Below are positions 1-8,706 of a stretch of DNA of 64,000 nt, piece by piece. This DNA comes from Micromonospora pallida (GTDB taxonomy: Bacteria; Actinomycetota; Actinomycetes; Mycobacteriales; Micromonosporaceae). Numbering within the stretch: the first letter of the stretch is position 1; each line of letters opens with the position of its first letter. The position numbers were made by a program, and so were the translations under genes. The stretch covers positions 2,232,001 to 2,296,000 of the forward strand of contig NZ_FMHW01000002.1 in the NCBI RefSeq assembly GCF_900090325.1. Direction: 5' to 3'. Below the pieces are notes generated by a model. That model saw only the letters and a list, made by a program, of their open reading frames with translations, made no database searches and was not told the origin of the DNA.

Positions 1-252
1 GTCGAAGACGATGTGCGGCACCCGGCCGTCGGCCCACTGCGCGCCGAAAAGGCTCTCCAGCTCGCGCTGGGCGCGCCGGGCCGACACGTGCCGCAGCCCG
101 ATCGCGACGAACGCCGAGTCCCAGCTCCACTGGTGCGGGTAGAGGGTCCGCGACGGCACCGTGTACGTGCCCGTCCAGTTGTCCAGGAGCACGCCCACCG
201 CGGCGCGGTCGAGGGCGGCGAAGCCGGGGGGCGGCCAGACGGGGGTGTTCAC
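1..252 (-). CDS. GH63/MGH1-like glycoside hydrolase, N-terminal part (cut by window edge)
   Basis: Only the first 84 codons are present; the gene continues beyond the left edge. The reading starts at GTG (252-250) and gives VNTPVWPPPGFAALDRA, followed by a YPHQWSWDSAF motif. That motif is typical of (alpha/alpha)6-barrel glycosidases of the GH63 / mannosylglycerate-glucosylglycerate hydrolase type, where the Trp and Asp line the sugar pocket. The start overlaps the stop of the upstream isomerase gene (GTGA), so it is the third gene of a leftward operon. Family assignment from this motif is good; the substrate is unknown. The sugar importer next door suggests it processes an imported oligosaccharide or glycoside. 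Confidence 0.65.
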   Translation of the reverse strand, partial: MNTPVWPPPGFAALDRAAVGVLLDNWTGTYTVPSRTLYPHQWSWDSAFVAIGLRHVSARRAQRELESLFGAQWADGRVPHIVFD

Positions 253-1094
253 CGTTGCCTGCGCAGGAAGGGCGGGACGGAGGCGACGGCCACGTCCGGC
301 TCGCCCCGCAGGCGGCACTCCACCGCCAGGTAGCCCTGGTAGCCGGTGGCGTCGAGGGCGCCCAGCACGGCCGGCCAGTCGAGGTGGCCGGCGCCGGGCT
401 GGAACCGGTTGGAGTCGCTGACCTGCACGTGCCCGAGGTAGCCGGCGGCGGCCCGTACGGCGGCGGCGGGATCGTCCTCCTCGATGTTCATGTGGTATGT
501 GTCGGCGACCACCCGGACCGCGTCGATGCCGACCGTCTTGACCAGGTCGATCGCCTGGTCGAGCCGGTTGACCATGTGGTCCTCGTACCGGTTGAGGGGT
601 TCGAGGTAGATCTCGACGCCCTCGGTGGCGGCGTGTGTGCCGAGTTCGGTCAGTCCCTCGAGGAGCACCTCCCGGTCGGCGGCCTCGTCACGGGGCGGCT
701 CGAACGGGGGGAGCCGCCGGGAGAACATGCCGTACGACGCGGGGGTCATCGCCCCCCGACCGCCGATCTCGGCGATCACCGAGAGCTGGGACTTGAGCTG
801 GTCGACGGCGTCGCGGCGCAGGTCGGGGTCGAAGGCGCCGAAGAAGTGCAGCATGTCGACGCAGACGGTCGGCATGACCACGCCGTTGGCCGCCGCCCGA
901 CGTAGCTCCGGCAGCCGGTCGCGGAACGCGAACCCGGCCTTGCCGCGCAGTTCGATCGCGTCGTAGCCAGCGGCGAGGGCGAACTCCCACTTCTGTTCGA
1001 GGGTGTCGCCGGGCAGCAACTGTTCCTGGCAGGCGATGCGCAGCGGGGTCGGCTCCGGGTCGGGACGGGGGCCGGACGTGGTGGGGTGGGACAT
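249..1094 (-). CDS. sugar phosphate isomerase/epimerase (xylose isomerase-like TIM barrel)
   Basis: A 281-aa protein starting MSHPTTSGPRPDPEPTPLR. It has the pattern of the AP-endonuclease-2 / xylose-isomerase-like TIM barrel: an early AGYDAIELRG strand, the metal-ligand region IYLEPLNRYEDH, then VADTYHMNIEE and a late LAVECRLRG strand. These Glu, Asp and His residues fit a divalent-metal isomerase or epimerase acting on a keto-sugar or inositol-like substrate. The start shares one base with the stop of the dehydrogenase upstream (TGATG), showing translational coupling. It probably acts with the dehydrogenase and the Gfo/Idh oxidoreductase in oxidation-epimerisation of an imported sugar. The exact substrate cannot be read from sequence. 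A longer open frame upstream is only GC-driven. Confidence 0.8.
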   Translation of the reverse strand: MSHPTTSGPRPDPEPTPLRIACQEQLLPGDTLEQKWEFALAAGYDAIELRGKAGFAFRDRLPELRRAAANGVVMPTVCVDMLHFFGAFDPDLRRDAVDQLKSQLSVIAEIGGRGAMTPASYGMFSRRLPPFEPPRDEAADREVLLEGLTELGTHAATEGVEIYLEPLNRYEDHMVNRLDQAIDLVKTVGIDAVRVVADTYHMNIEEDDPAAAVRAAAGYLGHVQVSDSNRFQPGAGHLDWPAVLGALDATGYQGYLAVECRLRGEPDVAVASVPPFLRRQR

Positions 1095-2140
1095 CAGAAC
1101 TCCAACATGACTTGCAGCGCCTCGGCCGGACGCTGGTCGAGCAGGTCGTAGGCTTCGGCGGCGCGTTCCGCCGGGACGACGTGGCTGACCAGGGTGCTCA
1201 CGTCGAGGGTCTTGGCGGCGAGTTGGGCCAGGAAGACGTGCTGCAGGCGGTCCTGACTCCAGCGCGGCGCGAGGTGCGGGGGCACGCCGCCGATCTGCGA
1301 GCAGACGATCTGCACCCGGTTGTGGTGGAACTCCTCGCCCAGGCGCAGCCCGAGGCCGTCGCCCTGGTAGAAGCCGGAGGCGACGACCCGTCCGCCGACG
1401 GTGACGGACCGGACCGCCTCGTGCAGGGCCCGATAGGAGCCGCTGATGTCGATCGCCGCGTCGGCGCCGAGGCCACCGGTCCGGCTGCGGATCTCCTCGG
1501 CGGCGCCCTCCGGGGCCAGCGCGGCGTCCGCGCCGAAGGCCAGCGCCGACTCGCGGCGGGTCGGCAGCGCGTCGACGGCGACGACGGTGGCGCCGTTGAG
1601 GACGGCGAGCCGGGTGGTGAGCAGGCCGAGCACGCCCTGCCCGAAGATGGCGACGGTCTCGCCGAGGTGGACGTCGGCGGCGAGGACGGCGTTGAGGGCG
1701 ATGGCCCCGACCCGGGCAAACGTGGCGGCCATCGGGTCCACGCCGGCCGGCACCTCGTGCCCGACGAGCCGCTCGGCGGGCAGGACCGCCTCGCTGCGGT
1801 GGCCCCAGATGCCCCAGACGTGGGTGCCGATCCCGGGCGTCCCGGCGGGCGCGTCGGCGCCGATCTCGACGACCTGGCCGACCTCGGAGTAGCCCCAGCC
1901 GGCGACCGGGTACTCCAGGCCACCGGCGCCCTCGGTGAAGAGCCGACGCTGCGGGTCCCAGACCCGGGTCAGGTAGGGGTTGGTGCCCCGGTAGGCGGTC
2001 AGCTCGGTGCCGGCCGAGATGCCCGAGTAGCGGGTCCTGACCCGCACGTGTCCGGGGGGCAGTGGCGTCGCCTCGCGGGATACCACCTCGACCCGTCGCG
2101 GCGCGGAGAACTGCACGACGACTTCCACTGACGCCTCCAT
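1094..2140 (-). CDS. zinc-type medium-chain dehydrogenase/reductase
   Basis: A 348-aa MDR protein starting at ATG 2140. The N-terminal GroES-like part contains YSGISAGTELTAYRG in place of the usual catalytic-zinc Cys motif, as in a sub-branch of sugar/polyol dehydrogenases that lacks that Cys. The Rossmann part has GQGVLGLLTTRLA and a following acidic residue (VVAVDALPTRR), fitting NAD(H) use. It is the first gene of a leftward operon (dehydrogenase, isomerase, glycosidase) that diverges from the sugar ABC importer. It likely oxidises a sugar or polyol in the same pathway as the oxidoreductase at 6711-7598. Substrate unknown; whether zinc is bound is uncertain. Confidence 0.75.
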   Translation of the reverse strand: MEASVEVVVQFSAPRRVEVVSREATPLPPGHVRVRTRYSGISAGTELTAYRGTNPYLTRVWDPQRRLFTEGAGGLEYPVAGWGYSEVGQVVEIGADAPAGTPGIGTHVWGIWGHRSEAVLPAERLVGHEVPAGVDPMAATFARVGAIALNAVLAADVHLGETVAIFGQGVLGLLTTRLAVLNGATVVAVDALPTRRESALAFGADAALAPEGAAEEIRSRTGGLGADAAIDISGSYRALHEAVRSVTVGGRVVASGFYQGDGLGLRLGEEFHHNRVQIVCSQIGGVPPHLAPRWSQDRLQHVFLAQLAAKTLDVSTLVSHVVPAERAAEAYDLLDQRPAEALQVMLEF

Positions 2141-2265
2141 GATTGCCGTGGTGCGGAGACCATAGTGGAACTTTCATCTGAAGTGTAGACAGGTTTTGAC
2201 TTGTGTTCAGTCAGAAGTATTGCTGTGATGCCATCGACCTACCTCGCTCGTGCAAGGGAGCATCG
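2141..2265. promoter_or_regulatory. divergent promoter region of the sugar locus
   Basis: This 125-bp gap between two divergent operons is AT-richer than its surroundings. On the + strand TTGACT (2196-2201) with TATTGC (2218-2223) at 16-bp spacing is a plausible -35/-10 pair. Around 2169-2185, ACTTTCA and TGAAGT form an imperfect inverted repeat that could be an operator, for example for the ROK regulator encoded at 5533. The ribosome binding site AAGGGAG lies at 2254-2260, just before ATG 2266. The pairing with a regulator is inference only. Confidence 0.35.
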
Positions 2266-3675
2266 ATGCGAAGAACACCACCACCATCCGTACGGCGTTC
2301 CCCCGTCGCCAGCGCCCTGCTGGCGACGGTCGTGATCGGTACGTTCTCGCTGGCCGCCTGTGGCTCGGACGACTCGGCCGAGGACGGCACGCTCACCGTG
2401 TGGAGCCTGGAGAACCAGACCGACCGTGTCCAGGCCGCCCAGGCCGTCGCCGACCGGTTCACCGCCAAGAGCGGTGTCAAGGTCAAGATCGTGGCGACGG
2501 ACGAGAACCAGTTCACCCAGCTCATCACCTCCGCCGCCGCTGCGGGCGACCTGCCCGACGTGGTCGGCGCGCTGCCGCTGTCCGCGGTGTGGCAGTTGTC
2601 GGCGAACGAGATCCTGGACACCGCCGCCGCCGACAGCGTGGTCAACGACCTCGGGGCGGACACCTTCTCCGCACGGGCCCTCGAGCTGACCCGTAACGAC
2701 GGCAAGCAGCTCGCCGTGCCGTCCGACGCCTGGGCGCAGCTGCTGGTCTACCGCAAGGACCTCTTCGCCGCCGCTGGCCTGCCGACTCCGGACTCGTACG
2801 AGGCCATCGCGCAGGCCGCGCAGAAGCTCAACACGGGCGGGACGGCGGGCATCACCCTGGCCACCGTCGCCAACGACGCGTTCACCGCCCAGTCGGTGGA
2901 GTTCCTCGGCCTCGGCAACGGCTGCGAACTCGTGGACGACGCGGGCGCGGTGACCCTGAACTCCACGCCCTGCACCGAGACGTTCGGCCTCTACGGCGAT
3001 CTGGCGCGGAAGTACTCCGTGCAGGGGGCGCAGGACGTCGACTCCACCCGGGCCACGTACTTCGCCGGCAAGGCGGCGATGGTCGTGTGGTCGTCGTTCA
3101 TCCTCGACGAGATGGCCGGCCTGCGCAACGACGCCAAACCCAACTGCCCGCAGTGCCAGGCGGACCCGGCCTTCCTCGCCAAGAACAGCGGGTTCGTCAC
3201 CGCGGTCAAGGGTCCCAGCGGCACCGAACCGGCCGGCTTCGGCGAGATCACCTCGTGGTCGATCCTGGCCGACGCGCAGCCGTCCGCGAAGGACTTCGTG
3301 AAGTTCATGATGGACGAGGGCTACGCCGACTGGCTGGGGGTCGCGCCGGAGGGCAAGATGCCGGCCCGCGCCGGCACGAAGGACAGCCCGCAGAAGTTCA
3401 CCGAGGCGTGGAACGGCCTCACCGCCGGGGTGGACACCAAGAAGCCGCTCGGCGAGATCTACCCCGCCGACGTCATGCAGGCCCTGCGGACCAGCCCGGA
3501 CACCATCCACCGGTGGGGCATCACCCAGGGGCAGGGCAAGCTGGTCGGCGCGACCCTCGGTGAGCTGCCCGTACCGAAGGCGATCAACGCCCTCGCCACC
3601 GGGCAGGTCGACGCCGCCGGGGCCTGCAAGCAGGCCGCCGACGCGGTGGAGTCGATCAAGACCTCGCTGAAGTAG
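2266..3675 (+). CDS. sugar ABC transporter substrate-binding lipoprotein
   Basis: A 469-aa family-1 extracellular solute-binding protein. I chose ATG 2266 because AAGGGAG precedes it and the protein then begins with a basic n-region and hydrophobic h-region ending in the lipobox SLAAC, where Cys becomes lipidated. The mature part shows the usual pattern: LTVWSLEN near the start, QLLVYRKDLFAAAGLP in the hinge region, and a late GEITSWSILADA strand. It should bind a mono- or oligosaccharide outside the membrane and deliver it to the two permeases encoded immediately downstream. No ATPase gene is in the cluster, so the importer probably borrows a shared MsiK-type ATPase from elsewhere, as is common in actinomycetes (inference). 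Confidence 0.9.
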   Translation: MRRTPPPSVRRSPVASALLATVVIGTFSLAACGSDDSAEDGTLTVWSLENQTDRVQAAQAVADRFTAKSGVKVKIVATDENQFTQLITSAAAAGDLPDVVGALPLSAVWQLSANEILDTAAADSVVNDLGADTFSARALELTRNDGKQLAVPSDAWAQLLVYRKDLFAAAGLPTPDSYEAIAQAAQKLNTGGTAGITLATVANDAFTAQSVEFLGLGNGCELVDDAGAVTLNSTPCTETFGLYGDLARKYSVQGAQDVDSTRATYFAGKAAMVVWSSFILDEMAGLRNDAKPNCPQCQADPAFLAKNSGFVTAVKGPSGTEPAGFGEITSWSILADAQPSAKDFVKFMMDEGYADWLGVAPEGKMPARAGTKDSPQKFTEAWNGLTAGVDTKKPLGEIYPADVMQALRTSPDTIHRWGITQGQGKLVGATLGELPVPKAINALATGQVDAAGACKQAADAVESIKTSLK

Positions 3676-3677
3676 CG

Positions 3678-4661
3678 ATGACGACCGTCAAGTCCGCCGG
3701 GCCGGCGACGCCGCGCGAGCAGCGCCGTCGGCCCGGGCCGACGCTGAAGCAGCGGGAGAACCGCACCGGTCTGGCGTTCCTGAGCCCCACGCTGGTCGTG
3801 GTCCTGGTCGTCGTCGTGCTGCCCATCCTCTGGACCGTCATGCTGGCGTTCCAGGAGATCCGCCTGATCAACATCCGACGGGCGGGCATCTTCGGCGAGT
3901 ACAGCCTGCGCAACTTCACCACCGTGCTGGAGTCGCCGGGATTCTGGCGCTCGCTGGGCACCACCCTGACGTTCACCATCGGCGCGACCGGGCTGTCCAT
4001 CCTGCTGGGGCTGGTCGCGGCGCTCGCCCTGCGCCGGCCGTCGCGGGGACGCACGGTGGCCCGGGCCGCGATGCTGCTGCCCTACGTCGCGCCGGTGGTC
4101 GCGGTGACCTTCGTCTGGGAGGTCATGCTCAGCCCGCAGTTCGGCATCCTCAACGAGTGGGGCACCCGCTTCCTGGGCTGGGACCAGCCGGTGGCCTTCC
4201 TCAGCCAGCGGGAGTCGGAGCTGTTCGGCGTGCCCGTGCCGACCGCCCTGCTCACCGTGATCGTCTTCGAGGGGTGGCGCTACTTCCCGTTCGCCTTCCT
4301 CTTCCTGCTCGCCCGCCTCCAGGCGGTGCCGCCCGAACTGGAGGAGGCCGCCCGGATCGACGGGGCGACCCCGAGCCAGCGGTTCCGGTGGGTGCTGCTG
4401 CCGCAGCTCGGCCCGGTCATCGCGCTGCTCTCCGTGCTGCGTTTCATCATGACGTTCACCAAGTTCGACGACGTCTACCTGCTCACCGGCGGCGGGGCCG
4501 GCACCGACGTGGTCAGCGTACGGGTCTACGAGTTCCTGACCGCCCGCTTCGACATCGGTGCCGCAGCGGCCCAGGCGCTGGTCATCGCGGTGGTGCTGGT
4601 CGTCCTGCTCGCGGTGTACCTGAAGTTCTTCGCCGCGCGGATCGAGGAGGGGGAACGATGA
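3678..4661 (+). CDS. sugar ABC transporter permease (MalF/UgpA type)
   Basis: A 327-aa integral membrane protein with about six hydrophobic segments. The first is at roughly residues 30-55 (LSPTLVVVLVVVVLPILW). The cytoplasmic EAA loop, which docks on the ATPase, is clear: EEAARIDGATPSQRF, followed by LLPQLGP. It lies 2 bp after the binding-protein gene and its stop overlaps the start of the next permease (ATGA). It should form a heterodimeric channel with that protein. Length and topology are normal for the family. Confidence 0.9.
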   Translation: MTTVKSAGPATPREQRRRPGPTLKQRENRTGLAFLSPTLVVVLVVVVLPILWTVMLAFQEIRLINIRRAGIFGEYSLRNFTTVLESPGFWRSLGTTLTFTIGATGLSILLGLVAALALRRPSRGRTVARAAMLLPYVAPVVAVTFVWEVMLSPQFGILNEWGTRFLGWDQPVAFLSQRESELFGVPVPTALLTVIVFEGWRYFPFAFLFLLARLQAVPPELEEAARIDGATPSQRFRWVLLPQLGPVIALLSVLRFIMTFTKFDDVYLLTGGGAGTDVVSVRVYEFLTARFDIGAAAAQALVIAVVLVVLLAVYLKFFAARIEEGER

Positions 4662-5524
4662 ACCGCGACGTCCTGGAGACCCGGATCTTCGGCTTCCTGC
4701 GCCGGGTGGTCATCGTCGGCCTGGTGCTGATAACCGTCTTCCCCTTCTACTACATGGTGCTGCTCTCCCTGCGCCCGATCGACCGGGTCATCCTCGATCC
4801 CGGCAAGCTCTGGGTGTCGGGGCAGGAACTGACCGTGGACACCTACCGGACGGTGCTGCGGTCCGTCGCCGACGGTGGGCAGGGCTTCCTCGCCCTGCTC
4901 GGCAACTCCGCGCTGGTGTCGCTGGCGACCGTCGCGGTGACGCTGCTGGTGGCCATCCCCGGCTCGTACGCGGTGAGCCGGCTGCGCTTCCTCGGCCGGC
5001 GGCAGGTCAGCGCGCTGTTCCTGGCGGTGTACCTGTTCCCCAGCATCCTGCTCGCCATCCCGCTCTTCGTGCTCTTCACCCGACTCGGGTTGCGCGGTTC
5101 GCTCGGCGGCCTGGTGCTGGTGTACATCGCGCAGACCATCCCCGTCTCGATCTACATGCTGCGCAGCTACTTCAGCACCATCCCGGACAGCCTGGAGGAG
5201 GCCGCCGCGATGGACGGCGCGAGCCGCTTCCAGACCATCCGGAAGGTGGTGCTGCCGCTGGCCGCCCCGGCCATCATGGCCAACGCCCTGTACATCTTCA
5301 TGATCGCCTGGAACGAGTTCCTCTTCGCCCTGCTCTTCCTCGCCGAAAAGCGGGAGAGCTGGACGGTCTCGCTGGGCCTGGCCCAGCTCTCCGGTGGCAT
5401 CGAGGTGTCGAAGACCGTCCTGATGGCCGGGTCCGTGGTGCTGACCCTGCCGATCGTGGCGCTCTTCTTCGCGGCCGAACGGATGCTCACCGAGGGGCTC
5501 ACCACCGGCGCGGACAAGGGTTAG
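4658..5524 (+). CDS. sugar ABC transporter permease (MalG/UgpE type)
   Basis: A 288-aa membrane protein starting MNRDVLETRIFGFLRR at ATG 4658, which overlaps the stop of the previous permease. Its EAA loop is EEAAAMDGASRFQT, followed by VVLPLAAPAI. Several transmembrane helices are evident, including the first at VVIVGLVLITVFPFYYMV. It is the second half of the translocation channel for the lipoprotein encoded at 2266. A longer upstream open frame in the same phase lies inside the preceding gene and has no supporting ribosome binding site. Confidence 0.9.
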   Translation: MNRDVLETRIFGFLRRVVIVGLVLITVFPFYYMVLLSLRPIDRVILDPGKLWVSGQELTVDTYRTVLRSVADGGQGFLALLGNSALVSLATVAVTLLVAIPGSYAVSRLRFLGRRQVSALFLAVYLFPSILLAIPLFVLFTRLGLRGSLGGLVLVYIAQTIPVSIYMLRSYFSTIPDSLEEAAAMDGASRFQTIRKVVLPLAAPAIMANALYIFMIAWNEFLFALLFLAEKRESWTVSLGLAQLSGGIEVSKTVLMAGSVVLTLPIVALFFAAERMLTEGLTTGADKG

Positions 5525-5532
5525 GAGGCGAC

Positions 5533-6714
5533 ATGCCCGGCACGTCCGCCGGTGACCTGCTCAAGCTGATCAAGTCCGGGCAGGCCCGGACCCGGGGCGA
5601 GCTGCAACGGGTGACCGGTCTGTCGCGGTCCACGGTCGGGACGCGGCTCGACCGCCTCCTGAGGGGCGGATACCTACGCGAGACCGGGGTCAACGAGTCC
5701 AGCGGTGGCCGGCCGTCGATCCGGCTGGAGTTCAACGACGAGCACGGGGTGGTCCTGGTCGCCGCCCTCGGGGCCGGCGACGCCCACCTCGCCGTGCTCG
5801 ACCTGGCCGGACGCACGCTGGCCGAGGAGCGGGCCGACCCGCGCATCGCCGACGGGCCGGCGGCTGTCCTGGACTGGATCGGCGATCGCCACGACGCGTT
5901 GCTGACCGTCGCGGGCCGGCGCCCCGACGAGGTACGCGGCATCGGTCTCGGTGTTCCCGGCCCAGTGGACTTCGCCACCGGCCGGGTACGCCAGCCACCG
6001 ATCATGCCCGGCTGGGACGACTACCCGATCGTCGAGCACCAGCGCCGCCGCTACCCGGTGCCGGTCCTGGTGGACAACGACGCCAACCTGATGGCGCTCG
6101 GCGAGCAGGTGGCGGTCCACCCGGACTGCCCGGCGCTGGTGCTGGTCAAGGTGGCGACCGGGATCGGCGCGGGGGTCGTGGTCGACGGCACGGTCTACCG
6201 GGGCATCGACGGCGGGGCGGGCGATCTCGGCCACATCCGGATGCACGGGTACGACACGTTCCGGTGCATGTGTGGCTCGTACGGCTGTCTGGCCGCCGTC
6301 GCCAGCGGTGGCGCGTTGGCCCAGCAGCTCACCGTGGCGGGTACGCCGACCGCCTCCAGCCGGGAGTTCCTCGACCGGGTCACGGCCGGCGACCCGGACG
6401 CCCGACGACTGGCCCGCACCGCCGGCCAGCGGGTGGGCGAGGTCCTGGCCACCGTGGTGTGCCTGCTGAACCCGGGGGTGCTGGTGATCGCCGGCGACCT
6501 CGCCGAGACGCACTTCGTGGCCGGCGTCCGCGAGCTGTTGTACCAGCGTGCGCTGCCCCGTGCGACGCAGCGCCTCACGGTGACCACCAGTCGGCTCGGC
6601 GAGCGGGCCGGGATCGTCGGCGCGCACGCCATGGTGATCGGCAACGTGTACGCCCCCGAAGCCGTCAACCGCCAACTCAGCGAGGCCAGTGCCGCCCCGG
6701 GGAGACGCCGGTGA
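5533..6714 (+). CDS. ROK family transcriptional regulator
   Basis: A 393-aa protein preceded by GGAGG. The N-terminal 75 residues form a winged helix-turn-helix (TRGELQRVTGLSRSTVGTRL), and the rest is a ROK sugar-kinase fold. The zinc-binding motif CMCGSYGC is present, as is the glycine-rich GIGAGVVVDGTVYRG segment. Proteins of this architecture act as sugar-responsive repressors of the neighbouring uptake genes. Its place inside the operon suggests autoregulation and control of the divergent promoter at 2141-2265. Whether it retains kinase activity cannot be judged here. Confidence 0.88.
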   Translation: MPGTSAGDLLKLIKSGQARTRGELQRVTGLSRSTVGTRLDRLLRGGYLRETGVNESSGGRPSIRLEFNDEHGVVLVAALGAGDAHLAVLDLAGRTLAEERADPRIADGPAAVLDWIGDRHDALLTVAGRRPDEVRGIGLGVPGPVDFATGRVRQPPIMPGWDDYPIVEHQRRRYPVPVLVDNDANLMALGEQVAVHPDCPALVLVKVATGIGAGVVVDGTVYRGIDGGAGDLGHIRMHGYDTFRCMCGSYGCLAAVASGGALAQQLTVAGTPTASSREFLDRVTAGDPDARRLARTAGQRVGEVLATVVCLLNPGVLVIAGDLAETHFVAGVRELLYQRALPRATQRLTVTTSRLGERAGIVGAHAMVIGNVYAPEAVNRQLSEASAAPGRRR

Positions 6715-7598
6715 CGCCCCCGCCGGTCCGGGTGGGGCTCGTCGGTGCCGGGACGTGGGCGGCCCGGATGCACGCGCCCATGCTCGCGGCCGGTCCGGAA
6801 ACCGTCCTCGCCGGCGTCTGGTCCCGACGGGGTGACGCCGCCGAGGCGCTGGCCGCCGCGTACCGGGCACCCGCCGCGCCGACCTTCGCCGACCTGCTGC
6901 AACGCTGCGACGCGGTGGCCTTCGCGGTGCCCCCGGACATCCAGGCGACGCTGGCCGTCGAGGCGGCCCGCGCGGGCCGGGCGGTGCTGCTGGAGAAGCC
7001 GATCGCCCTCGACCTGGACGCCGCCCGGCGACTGGCCGATGCCGTCGGCGAGTCCGGGGTGGTCTCCCAGGTGGTGTTCACCAAGCGATACCACGCCCGC
7101 ACCCGCGCCTTCCTCGCCGCCGCCGGCGGTTTCGCCGCCGACGGCGCGCGGGCCTGCTACCTGCACGGCGGTTTCCTCGGCGGGCCCTTCGCGACCGGTT
7201 GGCGGCTCACCCACGGGGCGCTGTTCGACCTGGGACCGCACCTGCTCGACCTGCTCGACGCCGCGCTCGGCCCGATCGTCGACGTGCGCGCCGCCGGTCG
7301 CCGGTCTCGGTGGACGGAACTGACCTGCACGCACCGCTCCGGCGCGGTGAGCCAGGCTTCGGTGTCCGGCAGCGTGGCCGTGCCGAGGGTGGTGACCACC
7401 GTCGAGCTTTTCGGGGCGGACGGCACGTTGGCGTACGACACCGCCGGCATGGACCACGACGAGTGCTGGCCGGTGGTCCGCGCGGAGTTCGCCGCCGCCG
7501 TCCGTGCCGGACGGCCGCATCCGCTCGACGTGCACCGGGGGCTGATGATCCAGGAACTCCTGGCGCGGGCGGCGGCGGACCCGGCCCTATGCGACTGA
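6711..7598 (+). CDS. Gfo/Idh/MocA family oxidoreductase
   Basis: A 295-aa protein starting at GTG 6711, overlapping the ROK gene stop (GTGA). The Rossmann motif VGLVGAGTWAARMH is at the N-terminus and the family EKP motif (LLEKPIALDLDAARR) is near residue 105. The C-terminal beta-sheet domain is slightly short relative to the usual 330-350 aa. It likely catalyses NAD(P)-dependent oxidation or reduction of a sugar or cyclitol. It is coupled with the importer and regulator, and by pathway logic with the dehydrogenase and isomerase on the opposite strand. Substrate unknown. Confidence 0.85.
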   Translation: MTPPPVRVGLVGAGTWAARMHAPMLAAGPETVLAGVWSRRGDAAEALAAAYRAPAAPTFADLLQRCDAVAFAVPPDIQATLAVEAARAGRAVLLEKPIALDLDAARRLADAVGESGVVSQVVFTKRYHARTRAFLAAAGGFAADGARACYLHGGFLGGPFATGWRLTHGALFDLGPHLLDLLDAALGPIVDVRAAGRRSRWTELTCTHRSGAVSQASVSGSVAVPRVVTTVELFGADGTLAYDTAGMDHDECWPVVRAEFAAAVRAGRPHPLDVHRGLMIQELLARAAADPALCD

Positions 7599-7617
7599 GC
7601 CACGCCGCCCGCGTCGG

Positions 7618-8508
7618 TCAGACGTCGCCGGTGGGATCCGGCCGGTGCGCGGTGCCGGCCGGGGTGCCGTAGACCCGGCGCAGCGTGGCCGCCACCTCGG
7701 CGAGCACGGGCGCGGGCACCCGCTCGCCCCGGGTCGGGTCGAACATCCGGCCCAGCAGGTCGGCGCTCCCCTGCTGCAACTCCCGGCCGAGCAGACGCCG
7801 TTCCCGCCGGAGGCGGTAGCGACGGCTGCCCATCGCGAGCAGCGCGGCCACCACGGTCCCGACCAGCATGGCGACGCCCCCGAGGCGGCCCGCTGTCGGG
7901 GGCTGGGTCACCAGGCGCCAGGCGATCACGGCCAGGGCGGGGAGCGGGGCTGCGACCACCGCGACGGCCAGGACAGCCAGCCATCGGCGTTCCCGCCGCC
8001 AGGCGTCGCGCCAGCCGCCGTCGGTGGCGGTGGCGAGACGCTCACCGAGCCGGTTGGCCCTGAGGAGGGCGACCCGGTGCGCATCGAGGGACCGCAGGTC
8101 CGGCGGAGAGCGGTGGGCGAGCGCCTTCGTGGCCTCGGCGATCACTCTCCGGTTGCGGACCTGCGCCGCAGGGCGCTGGTAGGAGCCGGCGGCATGGCGG
8201 GAGTAGTACCAGCCGGTCACGCCGAGTCCGAAGGCCAGCATGACCGCGCCGAGCAGGGTCCGTCCGCCGTCGGCGTCGCTGAGCAGATTGATCCCGTACG
8301 AGAGCAGGATCCCACCGTAGACGGTGGCCAGGGGGATCGCCGCCACGGTGATCCACCGCTCGTGCGGGATGGCGTGCCAACGGCGTTCCACCCGGCGCAG
8401 CAACGGCAGTTGGGCCAGCCAGGTGCCCAGTTCCCAGAGGCACATCATCATGGCGAGCAGGAACGCCACGACAGCGAGCACCACCAGTGCCAGGAGGATC
8501 GCCACCAC
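7618..8508 (-). CDS. hypothetical membrane protein
   Basis: I place the start at GTG 8508 because AAGGG lies just upstream and the protein then opens with a strong hydrophobic segment (VVAILLALVVLAVVAFLLAMMM). The frame is open further upstream to ATG 8682, but that part lacks a ribosome binding site. The 296-aa product has about five predicted membrane segments: one at the start, then WITVAAIPLATVYGGILLSYG, LLGAVMLAFGLGVTGWYY, a pair around residues 205-250, and a basic C-terminal region. I recognise no family. It stands alone between two unrelated transcription units. Confidence 0.6.
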   Translation of the reverse strand: MVAILLALVVLAVVAFLLAMMMCLWELGTWLAQLPLLRRVERRWHAIPHERWITVAAIPLATVYGGILLSYGINLLSDADGGRTLLGAVMLAFGLGVTGWYYSRHAAGSYQRPAAQVRNRRVIAEATKALAHRSPPDLRSLDAHRVALLRANRLGERLATATDGGWRDAWRRERRWLAVLAVAVVAAPLPALAVIAWRLVTQPPTAGRLGGVAMLVGTVVAALLAMGSRRYRLRRERRLLGRELQQGSADLLGRMFDPTRGERVPAPVLAEVAATLRRVYGTPAGTAHRPDPTGDV

Positions 8509-8706
8509 CGCCCTTCCAGGTGCAGGTCCACTGTAGCCGGTGGCCCCTACCAGGTCAGCGCGCCGAGCCGGTGGTCGGATGGCGATGACGGCGGCGACGG
8601 AACCAACCCTGCGGGACCGAGCCGGGGCCCACCAAGAATGGGGGCGATCGGTGGCCCCGACATCGGCGAGGATGGCGCCCATGGAAAGCCAGACGAGGAT
8701 GTCTCA

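Noticed and set aside
7618..8682. Extended start (ATG 8682) for the membrane protein
   Set aside because: The added 58 residues are Arg/Ala/Pro-rich and lack a ribosome binding site, while GTG 8508 has one and begins the first membrane helix.
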